NCBI GenBank assembly: GCA_033549065.1
Contig: JAWSUE010000015.1
Location: 1-56,130, forward strand
Origin: Bacillota bacterium
Lineage (GTDB): Bacteria; Bacillota; Dethiobacteria; DTU022
Direction of reading: 5' to 3'
Length of the DNA: 56,130 nucleotides
Positions 1-6,845 of this stretch are shown here, in pieces. The number at the start of each line of letters is the position of its first letter. Position 1 is the stretch's first letter. Under the pieces are notes generated by a model. The model was not told where the DNA came from. It searched no databases and worked only from the letters and a program-made list of their open reading frames with translations. Made by a program: the position numbers and the translations under genes.

Positions 1-417
1 AGGACCTGGTGCTGTAGAATCAATTATAACCTCATATGTTTGTGCAGTACCCTGAAGTGGTGTACCGGTGACCATTGCACCTAATTCTGTTGGATTTGTA
101 TCTGCCCTATCAGGAACTACTGGCCATTCTGCTACATAATCCATAAGTGTTAATGTCCGCCCATCCACTGTTGGACCTGCAGGATTATAAGTACCAGCTG
201 CATCAGTTAATCCCTCCTCGGAAATTAACATCTGAGCTGCACCGATTAAAATTCTAATATTTGACGCATGAGCCCTATTTGCAGCATTGGTTTGCACAGC
301 GCCAAATATCGGGATTGCGATTGCTACCAAAATCCCAATAATTACAACAACTACCATCAATTCAACCAGGGTAAAACCTTTTTCATTCCTGTGCATTGCC
401 TTCATCAATTTTTGCAT
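1..417 (-). CDS. type IV major prepilin, PilA-like (3' end beyond window)
   Basis: 139 codons are visible with no stop; the C-terminus runs off the left edge. The N-terminus is a classic class III prepilin signal: a short basic leader ending at Gly14, then FTLVEL, with Glu19 as the conserved +5 glutamate and a hydrophobic helix to about residue 38. PilD-type cleavage would fall between Gly14 and Phe15. The ATG at 417 was chosen because AAGGAG lies 10 nt upstream; ATGs at 405 and 396 are in frame but lack a site. It is the last visible gene of the leftward pilus locus, follows the sigma factor gene, and has its own c-di-GMP-I riboswitch and a leader of more than 130 nt after the aptamer. Major-pilin status is inferred from this separate control and the standard signal. 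Confidence 0.9.
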   Translation of the reverse strand, partial: MQKLMKAMHRNEKGFTLVELMVVVVIIGILVAIAIPIFGAVQTNAANRAHASNIRILIGAAQMLISEEGLTDAAGTYNPAGPTVDGRTLTLMDYVAEWPVVPDRADTNPTELGAMVTGTPLQGTAQTYEVIIDSTAPGP

Positions 418-553
418 CCTTATCAAACTCCTTCATTTATATATTTTTTCGGGCTGTTCTTCACAACCCTATCCACTGCGAAACCGTTTGCTCTCTATAA
501 TCGATCCCCTCCCCATTACTTATTTGACGATAATGGGTGATGTTCTTAAAAAT

Positions 554-655
554 AAATCCCGATTCGGTAGCCTGGCAGTCATGCCTTCTTAAGGTTTAGA
601 CCCATAGCTTTGCGCCGCTTCCTTTCGGAAACTTTGCCATTATCGTCAGGTTCTT
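554..655 (-). promoter_or_regulatory. c-di-GMP-I (GEMM-I) riboswitch before the prepilin gene
   Basis: Read on the minus strand, this shows the GEMM-I core: GGCAAAG, a P2 hairpin capped by GAAA, GCGCAAAGC, a P3 hairpin and the GGCTACCGA receptor segment, closed by a P1 helix. The base matching G20 of the Vc2 aptamer (the G before CAAA) is G, which favours c-di-GMP over cGAMP. Downstream, the complement of 525-537 can pair over 12 nt with the aptamer 5' strand (complement of 637-648) or form a local hairpin with the complement of 512-518. That is a plausible switch, though no U-run follows. The region 418-553 otherwise holds only this leader. Confidence 0.9.
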
Positions 656-711
656 CTTTAGACCTTATTAAGGGCTTTTCTCTTTACCCTTCATCAATAG
701 TTATACCAGGA

Positions 712-739
712 TTTATATTTTTTAGACACTTTTTGTAAA
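712..739 (-). promoter_or_regulatory. candidate promoter of the prepilin riboswitch leader
   Basis: On the minus strand TTTACA and TATAAA are spaced 16 nt apart upstream of the aptamer. The match to sigma-A is weaker than at the other riboswitch leaders here, and the predicted start lies about 50 nt before the aptamer. An alternative sigma factor may read this leader instead. Confidence 0.35.
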
Positions 740-754
740 AATATTTTAGAAATA

Positions 755-779
755 ATAAAAAAACTGCGTAATACGCAGC
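755..779 (-). terminator. intrinsic terminator after the sigma factor gene
   Basis: Minus-strand hairpin CTGCG-TATTA-CGCAG followed directly by seven T and further T-rich sequence, 33 nt past the sigma factor stop codon. It separates the sigma gene from the prepilin leader. Confidence 0.8.
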
Positions 780-811
780 TTATAATTGCCATGTTATTCC
801 AATAAAATCGA

Positions 812-1522
812 TTAAGCCATGTTGAGGCGCATTTCGTTTAACCCTTTATTCAGGACCCTGGAAACCTTACGCTGGTTAATCCCCAGTTTTTTTGCAGCCT
901 CTTCCTGGGTCATCCCTTCATAGTAAATCAATTTAATAACCTGCTGCTGAAGTTTATCCATTTTTTCCAGGGACATCTGGACCGTGATAGTGTCTTCTAT
1001 AGGTAATTTAAAACTTTCATAACGGATATGTTTTACCTTGGAAAGGTCCAATTCATCCAGGGCAATCACACCGGCCTGCATGGCCTCGACGATACCTTCC
1101 TCTGTAACGTTAACTTTTTGGGCTATTTCTCTTAAAGTTGGAATAGATTTATTCTTTTGAGCCAGTTCTTCGGTTGCATTGATCACCTTCGCCTGCAAAC
1201 CCTTCATCCATTCGGGCAATTTAAAGGGCCTTCTTTCCCGAAGTTCATGGCGGATTTCACCGATAATACAGTGTGATGCATAGGTAGAAAACATGATTCC
1301 GCGTTTATGATCATATCGGTTTAAAGCCTTAAGAAGTCCGAGATATCCAGCCTGCCGAAGATCTTCGTCGATCCGCCCGGGGCTGTAAAGAGCAGCAAAA
1401 TGCATCACCAGAGGTTCAGCGAAACTTACTGCCGCCTCTTTCCATTCTTCGTTACCGGTCCGCAGGTACATTTGAACTGCTGACTCCAGTTCTTCATTCT
1501 GTTTTTTTGTGCAAAGTGTCAT
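812..1522 (-). CDS. alternative RNA polymerase sigma-70 family factor linked to pilus genes
   Basis: 236 aa with the full sigma layout. Region 2 spans about residues 12-95 (DLRQAGYLGLLKAL; RGIMFSTYA; EIRHELRER). A region-3-like helical part spans about 105-160, and region 4 has a helix-turn-helix at about 190-232 (MTQEEAAKKLGINQRKVSRV). It resembles the sigma-B/F/G/FliA size class, without region 1. The ATG at 1522 has GGAGG upstream. It lies between pilB/the sigma-PilO chimera and the prepilin gene and has its own sigma-A promoter, c-di-GMP-I riboswitch and terminator, so its synthesis is very probably set by c-di-GMP. It is clearly paralogous to the N-terminal half of the neighbouring chimera. 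Its target promoters are unknown; the adjacent prepilin gene is an obvious candidate. Confidence 0.88.
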   Translation of the reverse strand: MTLCTKKQNEELESAVQMYLRTGNEEWKEAAVSFAEPLVMHFAALYSPGRIDEDLRQAGYLGLLKALNRYDHKRGIMFSTYASHCIIGEIRHELRERRPFKLPEWMKGLQAKVINATEELAQKNKSIPTLREIAQKVNVTEEGIVEAMQAGVIALDELDLSKVKHIRYESFKLPIEDTITVQMSLEKMDKLQQQVIKLIYYEGMTQEEAAKKLGINQRKVSRVLNKGLNEMRLNMA

Positions 1523-1542
1523 GATCGAATTCCTCCGATATA

Positions 1543-1575
1543 CAAATAAACCCCACCTGCTCCCGGAGGTGGGGT
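1543..1575 (-). terminator. riboswitch-associated terminator in the sigma factor leader
   Basis: Minus-strand hairpin with perfect 9-bp arms (ACCCCACCT at the 5' side, AGGTGGGGT at the 3' side) followed by TTATTTG, between the c-di-GMP aptamer and the sigma factor ribosome binding site. Its 5' arm contains CCACCT, which could also pair with AGGTGG in P2 of the aptamer. This suggests a terminator/antiterminator switch. Confidence 0.75.
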
Positions 1576-1596
1576 AATTTAAACTTTTATCTCACT

Positions 1597-1693
1597 CCGA
1601 ACAGGTAACTGGCTGGCATCAGTGTTTTTAACACTTCAGCCCCTTTAGTTTTGCGTCACCACCTTTCGGTGGTTTTGCCTTTATTCAGTTCAG
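1597..1693 (-). promoter_or_regulatory. c-di-GMP-I (GEMM-I) riboswitch before the sigma factor gene
   Basis: Minus-strand core: GGCAAAACC, a P2 helix CCACC/GGTGG with GAAA tetraloop, GACGCAAAA, a P3 arm with a GTGTT/AACAC stem, then CCAGTTACC. P1 is CTGAAC with GTTCGG. The position equivalent to G20 is G and the intercalating A47 is conserved. It starts a few nt after the predicted transcription start and precedes a strong terminator. A c-di-GMP aptamer controlling a sigma factor gene is unusual. Confidence 0.9.
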
Positions 1694-1700
1694 TTATTAC

Positions 1701-1729
1701 ATTATTTCACAATTAGATCAAGAAGTCAA
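1701..1729 (-). promoter_or_regulatory. sigma-A promoter of the sigma factor riboswitch leader
   Basis: Minus strand TTGACT, 17 nt spacer, AATAAT. The start is predicted near 1694, immediately before P1 of the aptamer. The sigma gene can therefore be transcribed independently of the upstream pil operon. Confidence 0.7.
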
Positions 1730-1772
1730 GTATTTTTATAAATTTTCAATTAATATTATATATTTACTATTA

Positions 1773-2834
1773 TTACGCTTTCTGGAATTGAGTCAACGCT
1801 TCAATCATGATGCTGATCCGGGCCGGTACCTGCTCATTTCGTGTAGTCCGGACCTTTTCAATAATGACATTTTCTTCGGCATTACGTAAATGATCCAGCA
1901 GTTGAAGTAGTCCCCTATAACGCCCTTCAAGCAGAATATCAAGTGGTACTTCTACCATCTCGCCGTTCTCTTCCGGCTTACCCTTACATCTTATTTCCGA
2001 AAGGCGGAGTCCGAATTCATCCGACAGTACTTCAAAATAGCGTAACACCTCCGCCTCTTCATATTCTTCAGGGAAAGCGATCTTGAAACTGTTGATCGGT
2101 ATATGGCAGTTGCGATCCATTGCATCCAGATCACCTGTGCAATCCTCAGTCGCTCTAAGGTATTCAACCTGGCTCTTGGTGAGAGCTGACTCTTCTTCTT
2201 CAATGGCCAGACTCAGCTCTCTTAAGTTGACTGAAATTAGAGAGAGGACTTTCTTTTGAATGTTACTCAGGCGATCAATCGATTTCCGGATAGTTATAAC
2301 ATCTTCAATAGGCAGTTTGAATGATTCGCGTTTCAGGCTTCGAATCGATGAAAGGTTTACATCTTTCATCGGCACACTGCCCGCCTGCATTGTTTCCAAG
2401 ATCCCCTGCTCTGCTATATTTACCTTGCCGGCTATCTCTTTTAGTGTAGGCAATGCCGCTTTTTTTTGAGCGAGCTCTTCTGTAGCGTTAATTACATCAT
2501 CCTGTAGTTTTTTCAACCAGTCGGGGATTTTAAATATATTCCGTGATCTTAGTTCCTGCCTTATTTCGTTGATAATGCAGTGTATAGCATAAGTACTGAA
2601 GAGAACTCCACGTTCCGAATCATAATTTTTCAAAGCGAGAATAAAACCTTCATTGGCAGCCCGGATTAATTTATTATCACTTTTATCATGGCTATAAATA
2701 CCGGCATAATAGGTAGCAATATCTCGTCCGATTTTCAATAGTTTTTCTTTTGATTCCGGATTTCCCTTATCAAGATATTCCTGAACAGCAGATTCAAGAT
2801 CCGGAAGGCTGTCTTTTTTATTATCTATAGCCAT
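1773..2834 (-). CDS. sigma factor regions 2-3 fused to a PilO-like domain
   Basis: 353 aa chimera. Residues 1-201 align along their length with the neighbouring sigma factor (LESAVQ.YL, NYDSERGVLFSTYA, INATEELAQK, ESFKLPIED, then IQKKVLSLIS). The match stops exactly where the helix-turn-helix of region 4 should begin. Residues 202-353 instead match the soluble part of the PilO encoded two genes upstream: VNLRELSLAIEEEESAL against MNLNELKAEIEEEEMAL, then PEE, LRYFE.L.DE, EGR and LDHL. The PilO transmembrane helix is absent, so the protein should be cytosolic. GAGGGG lies 6 nt before the ATG. It follows pilB in the operon, 49 nt after that stop. Without region 4 it cannot bind -35 elements normally. 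It may be a regulator, decoy or scaffold; its function is unknown. Confidence 0.9.
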   Translation of the reverse strand: MAIDNKKDSLPDLESAVQEYLDKGNPESKEKLLKIGRDIATYYAGIYSHDKSDNKLIRAANEGFILALKNYDSERGVLFSTYAIHCIINEIRQELRSRNIFKIPDWLKKLQDDVINATEELAQKKAALPTLKEIAGKVNIAEQGILETMQAGSVPMKDVNLSSIRSLKRESFKLPIEDVITIRKSIDRLSNIQKKVLSLISVNLRELSLAIEEEESALTKSQVEYLRATEDCTGDLDAMDRNCHIPINSFKIAFPEEYEEAEVLRYFEVLSDEFGLRLSEIRCKGKPEENGEMVEVPLDILLEGRYRGLLQLLDHLRNAEENVIIEKVRTTRNEQVPARISIMIEALTQFQKA

Positions 2835-2883
2835 TGTAAACCCCTCATTAATACTCTTTTACCTTCGGAGAGCTCCTAGTTTT

Positions 2884-4587
2884 TTAAATAAGCACCCTGA
2901 GTGCTTCTTCCATAGATGTAATACCCGTCTTTACCTTAAGAAAACCATCCTGGCGCAGGGTAATCATTCCTTCTTTAACTGCGTCCTTGGCAATCTCGCC
3001 GGAAGAACGGTTCTGCAGTGTAAGCGCTTTGATCTCGTCGCTGACAATCAACAGCTCGTATACACCAACCCGGCCTTTATAGCCGGTCTTACTGCAGCGG
3101 AGACATCCAACAGGTTTGTAAAGGATGACTTCATTTTCACCCTGTGAGAAAGGAAAGTCAGGGACTGATGTAAGCAGTTCTTTTTTACTGATCCGATATT
3201 CTTCCCGGCACAGTTTGCATAAAACCCTGACCAGGCGCTGGGCCAGAACAGCAATCACTGATGATGCGGTAAGATATGGTTCCACATCCATTTCTGTCAG
3301 GCGGGATATTGCTCCGGCAGCATCATTGGTATGTAAAGTTGATAGAACCAGATGACCGGTCAGGGCAGATTCAACAGCAATTTTTGCCGTCTCACGGTCA
3401 CGGATCTCACCGATCATTATAATGTCCGGGTCATTACGCAGAATTGAGCGCAGCCCGGATGCAAAGGTCAAACCCGCAGCCGGATTAACGTTGACCTGGT
3501 TTATCCCGTCAAGGCGGTATTCTATCGGATCTTCCACGGTGATTATATGCTTTTCTACCTGGTTCAACTCGGCCAGGGCAGCATAAAGGGTTGTTGTTTT
3601 ACCGCTGCCGGTAGGCCCTGTAACCAGAACACAACCATGCGGCGTATTGATCATCTTTCTGAAAAGTTTCAGCTTGCTTTCCGGAAAGCCAAGTTCCGAG
3701 AGTGTAATTAACTGCGCACTGCGGTCAAGTATACGCAATGTCAGCTTCTCCCCATAGGCAGTAGGCAGAGAAGCTACCCTGAAATCGATCGTTTTACGAT
3801 CAATCCGCAGAGAAATCCTGCCGTCCTGTGGAATCCGTCGGTTGGCAATATCCATATTACCCATTACCTTTATCCTGGAAACAAGTGGTGGATATAACCG
3901 GTATGGGGGATGCATCACTTCATGTAGTACCCCGTCAATGCGGAACCTGATACGCATGCTTTTTTCCAGCGGTTCAATATGAATGTCGCTGGCTCCGTCC
4001 CGGACAGCCTGGCTGAAGATCATATTAGCCAGCTGTACAGCCGGTTTCCCGACCGATACAGCCTGCACTTCCTCGTGCAATTCCGGTTTTTCATCTTCGT
4101 ACTCATCAGCTTCAAGTGTGGTGGAAGCCCGCGCAAACTGGTCTATAGCGGCCCGTAGTTCACTTCCGGGAACACAAACCGGCTTGACCTCATACCCGGT
4201 AATCAAGCGTATATCATCAATGGCCAGAATATCGTTGGGATCAAACATGGCCACGATCAGGCGATCATTTTCAAAACCGACCGGCAGGGCACGGTAACGT
4301 CTCGCTGAATCAGGGTCAATAAGGGCGGCTGCAGCGCTGTCGATCTTATTTGTTTCCAGAGAATAATACTCGACTCCCGCCCGGGCAGCCATCGCCCTGG
4401 TGACCTGCTCCTCCGTTGTAAAACCGAGCTCAATTAATGTCTGACCCAGCAGCTTCTTTTCCCCGTTACCCTTTGCCGACTCCTGGAGTTCAAGAGCTTT
4501 CTTAAGCTGTTCACGGGTAATCGAACCACTTTCAACCAGTAAGTGGCCTATTTTTTTACCGCTGCTGCTCATTTGGCTTGTTTCCAT
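2884..4587 (-). CDS. pilB: PilB-type pilus extension ATPase
   Basis: 567 aa from the ATG at 4587; a GTG at 4596 lies inside the AGAGGTG ribosome binding site and is a poorer start. The N-terminus is a GspE/MshE-N domain (about 15-150), followed by the T2SS/T4P ATPase core with Walker A GPTGSGKTTT, the Asp/His boxes, Walker B GEIRDRETA and a C-terminal four-cysteine zinc site (CKLC ... CLRC). It powers pilus extension at the cytoplasmic face of the PilC platform. Unusually, it is the last machine gene of the operon, after pilTCMNO, and is followed by the sigma-PilO chimera. Confidence 0.95.
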   Translation of the reverse strand: METSQMSSSGKKIGHLLVESGSITREQLKKALELQESAKGNGEKKLLGQTLIELGFTTEEQVTRAMAARAGVEYYSLETNKIDSAAAALIDPDSARRYRALPVGFENDRLIVAMFDPNDILAIDDIRLITGYEVKPVCVPGSELRAAIDQFARASTTLEADEYEDEKPELHEEVQAVSVGKPAVQLANMIFSQAVRDGASDIHIEPLEKSMRIRFRIDGVLHEVMHPPYRLYPPLVSRIKVMGNMDIANRRIPQDGRISLRIDRKTIDFRVASLPTAYGEKLTLRILDRSAQLITLSELGFPESKLKLFRKMINTPHGCVLVTGPTGSGKTTTLYAALAELNQVEKHIITVEDPIEYRLDGINQVNVNPAAGLTFASGLRSILRNDPDIIMIGEIRDRETAKIAVESALTGHLVLSTLHTNDAAGAISRLTEMDVEPYLTASSVIAVLAQRLVRVLCKLCREEYRISKKELLTSVPDFPFSQGENEVILYKPVGCLRCSKTGYKGRVGVYELLIVSDEIKALTLQNRSSGEIAKDAVKEGMITLRQDGFLKVKTGITSMEEALRVLI

Positions 4588-4670
4588 CCGGGACACCTCT
4601 TAGATAAATCGACCGCACAACTTGCTCATAGGCTGAACGAGCATTGCACGGTTACATAATCTTACCTATA

Positions 4671-5213
4671 TTATATACTATAAAAGGCGTTTGCGTTAAT
4701 AACAACCCTGATGTTGGGTACCTGGCCGGATACCTGGGTAATGCGGATCGTATCTACCCGCACTGCCCGGTGGCCGAGATAAAGATGATCCAGGAATCCG
4801 ATCATGTTTTGAAAACGACCCTCAACATTAACAACCATGGGCATACGCACAAATCCCTGATCGCTATTTTCAACCCGGTTGTCAAAACGGAGATCAACCA
4901 GGTCAATATCATATTCATCAGCCAGATATTCGAAATAACGCAGAATATCTTCCTGCCCGGCTTCTTCCGGAATAAGAAGTGAATAAACCCTAAGCTGTTC
5001 ACGATATAAAGGTTCATTGGCCTTGTACTGTAATCTCCGGTTTAACAGTGCCTGAGCCTGCTGCAGCGCCATTTCTTCTTCTTCAATTTCGGCTTTTAGT
5101 TCATTTAAATTCATCACCTGCAGAACGGTCATCACAATCCCTAAGATAATAGCCAGGACAACCAGGACGATCATAATTATTTCTTTTTTCGATTGTTTGA
5201 AGTTAATCGCCAT
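4671..5213 (-). CDS. pilO: PilO-like pilus alignment protein
   Basis: 180 aa: a short cytoplasmic N-terminus, one transmembrane helix (about 11-34), a coiled coil starting NLNELKAEIEEEE, and an alpha/beta ferredoxin-like domain with LRYFEYLADE, EGR and LDHL. PilO pairs with PilN in the inner complex that links PilM/PilC to the envelope parts. The ATG at 5213 has AAGGTG upstream and overlaps the pilN end by 11 nt; a longer open frame upstream is an artefact of the overlap. Its extracytoplasmic part is the closest relative in this window of the PilO-like half of the chimera at 1773-2834. Confidence 0.88.
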   Translation of the reverse strand: MAINFKQSKKEIIMIVLVVLAIILGIVMTVLQVMNLNELKAEIEEEEMALQQAQALLNRRLQYKANEPLYREQLRVYSLLIPEEAGQEDILRYFEYLADEYDIDLVDLRFDNRVENSDQGFVRMPMVVNVEGRFQNMIGFLDHLYLGHRAVRVDTIRITQVSGQVPNIRVVINANAFYSI

Positions 5214-5805
5214 TTTCTTCACCTTCCTGATCGTCATCGTCATCGATAAATGCGGGACCGGTAAGGATCTGGCTTTCAACCTGGAACTCGACAGCATCGC
5301 TTCCGTCAAATTGGGTAGCAGAAGATAACCTTAAACGGACCTGGTCAAGCTGATCAAGTTTATATAGCTGTTCCAGCATGGACGCTACACCGCTCTGGTT
5401 ATAGGCCCAGCCGCGCATGTTCAAAATACCTGAAGTATCTGAATAATTCAGTGTAAGATCAGACAACCAGGTGCCCACCAGCAAAGTATTACTTGTATCA
5501 GTAAGCAGCTTACCCCAGGGAGGAAAAGTTCCCATGGCGTTGCTAACCAAACTCACTCTGGCATTGACCTGCTGGAAAAGATCCTCATATTCCTGTAATG
5601 CTGCTGCATCTCTCTCGACCATTTCCCTCTCTACTATTAGTGAACTGAGCTGTCTCTGGGTTAAAATATTTCTGACTAAAAAAAAGGTAAATACACAGGC
5701 CGTAATCAGCAGGACCACGAATAAGATCAGAAATATTTTCCTCAGCTTTAGCTGGGCAATTTTTCTTGCTTTTATTTCAGGGGGCAGTAAGCTTACATAT
5801 TCCAC
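5203..5805 (-). CDS. pilN: PilN-like pilus assembly membrane protein
   Basis: 200 aa. It starts MEYVSLLPPEIKARK, a variant of the short PilN N-terminal motif that docks into PilM. A transmembrane helix (about 25-47), a coiled coil and a PilN/GspL-like domain with LSDLTLNYSDTSGILNMRG follow. The C-terminus is very acidic (DDDDDQEGEE). It lies 2 nt after pilM and overlaps pilO, consistent with a co-translated PilMNO module. Confidence 0.92.
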   Translation of the reverse strand: MEYVSLLPPEIKARKIAQLKLRKIFLILFVVLLITACVFTFFLVRNILTQRQLSSLIVEREMVERDAAALQEYEDLFQQVNARVSLVSNAMGTFPPWGKLLTDTSNTLLVGTWLSDLTLNYSDTSGILNMRGWAYNQSGVASMLEQLYKLDQLDQVRLRLSSATQFDGSDAVEFQVESQILTGPAFIDDDDDQEGEENGD

Positions 5806-5807
5806 TA

Positions 5808-6827
5808 TTATCCCTCCAGACCCCGGGATGCCAATCCGGCACTTAGTGTATATTCAACCACATCAAGATCATTTTTTGCCATCCGGCGTTTGGCAGGGTT
5901 AAATTCTTCAAGAGGATTAAAAATCCTGACCGGCAAATTAATATTATTTTCCAGGTAAGCGGCGATACCTTTAAGCATTGCGCCCTTCCCGCTGAGCAGT
6001 ACACCTTCCACCTGTGAAGCATCAGGTTGATCCTGATAATAGGTTATGGAAGAGCGAATTTCTCCGGCCAAACTGTTCGTCCAGTCAATTACTACATCTG
6101 ATGCACCGGTTTTTGCCAAAGTTTCACTATTAAAAACATCACTTAAAGAACTGTCAAGCTTTTCCGCAAGATCTATAATCTTGGTCATCCCCAAACGAGC
6201 CAAACGTGGTTTGCCCTGATCGGAAATAAGAATACTGTTAAGCCCGTTTGCTACATTAACCATAGCAATAGTCATTGCTTGAGCTTTTTCAGGCAGTAAA
6301 CCGATCTGCGTCATACTTGAAACATCGATGTCCAGGGGTTCAAGGTTGGCCAGTTCGAGCGCTTCCAGAAACTTGTTTAACATATCTCTACGGGCGGCAA
6401 CCAACAGTACTTCCAACGCCGGCTGTGCTTCCTCGGAAGTAATTGTTTCTCCCAAAACCAAGTAATCTAAAACAACATTATTCAGGGGTATAGGCAAGTG
6501 CTCTTCTGCCTGAAATTGCACTACATTCCTCAATTTATCCTTCGGTACTTTCGGAATAGTGATATTGCGGACTAAAACCCCCTGGTTGGATACCCCAAGA
6601 ATTACACCCCGCTCTTTAATTCCCCTCGAAGCCCATAACTCTTTAAGTGCTGATCCCACCTGTGCCGGCTCAATAACAAGGCCTTCCCGGACAGCTTCAT
6701 TCGGAAGATCGATACTGCCGATGTTGGTAAGCTTTGCCGATTTCGGTTTGCCAACCAGTTCGACAATACGGGCTGAACCGGAATCTATTTCCAGACCAAT
6801 TGCTCTTTTAGCGCTGCTTAGTTCCAT
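5808..6827 (-). CDS. pilM: PilM-like actin-fold pilus assembly ATPase
   Basis: 339 aa with the FtsA/PilM actin-like fold: GLEIDSGSARIVEL at the N-terminus as phosphate-1 loop, LRNVVQFQAEEHLPIP, and VLLSGKGAMLKGI near residue 275. It is cytoplasmic, binds the PilN N-terminal peptide and forms the ring between the ATPases and the membrane proteins. It is followed by pilN after 2 nt. Confidence 0.95.
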   Translation of the reverse strand: MELSSAKRAIGLEIDSGSARIVELVGKPKSAKLTNIGSIDLPNEAVREGLVIEPAQVGSALKELWASRGIKERGVILGVSNQGVLVRNITIPKVPKDKLRNVVQFQAEEHLPIPLNNVVLDYLVLGETITSEEAQPALEVLLVAARRDMLNKFLEALELANLEPLDIDVSSMTQIGLLPEKAQAMTIAMVNVANGLNSILISDQGKPRLARLGMTKIIDLAEKLDSSLSDVFNSETLAKTGASDVVIDWTNSLAGEIRSSITYYQDQPDASQVEGVLLSGKGAMLKGIAAYLENNINLPVRIFNPLEEFNPAKRRMAKNDLDVVEYTLSAGLASRGLEG

Positions 6828-6845
6828 AAATGAGCACTCCCAATA

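Noticed and set aside
268-592. Two plus-strand frames of about 90-100 codons at the left end
   Set aside because: Antisense to the prepilin and its leader; composition is unlike protein and no ribosome binding site is present.
2884-4596. GTG at 4596 as start of PilB
   Set aside because: The GTG is part of the AGAGGTG ribosome binding site that serves the ATG at 4587.
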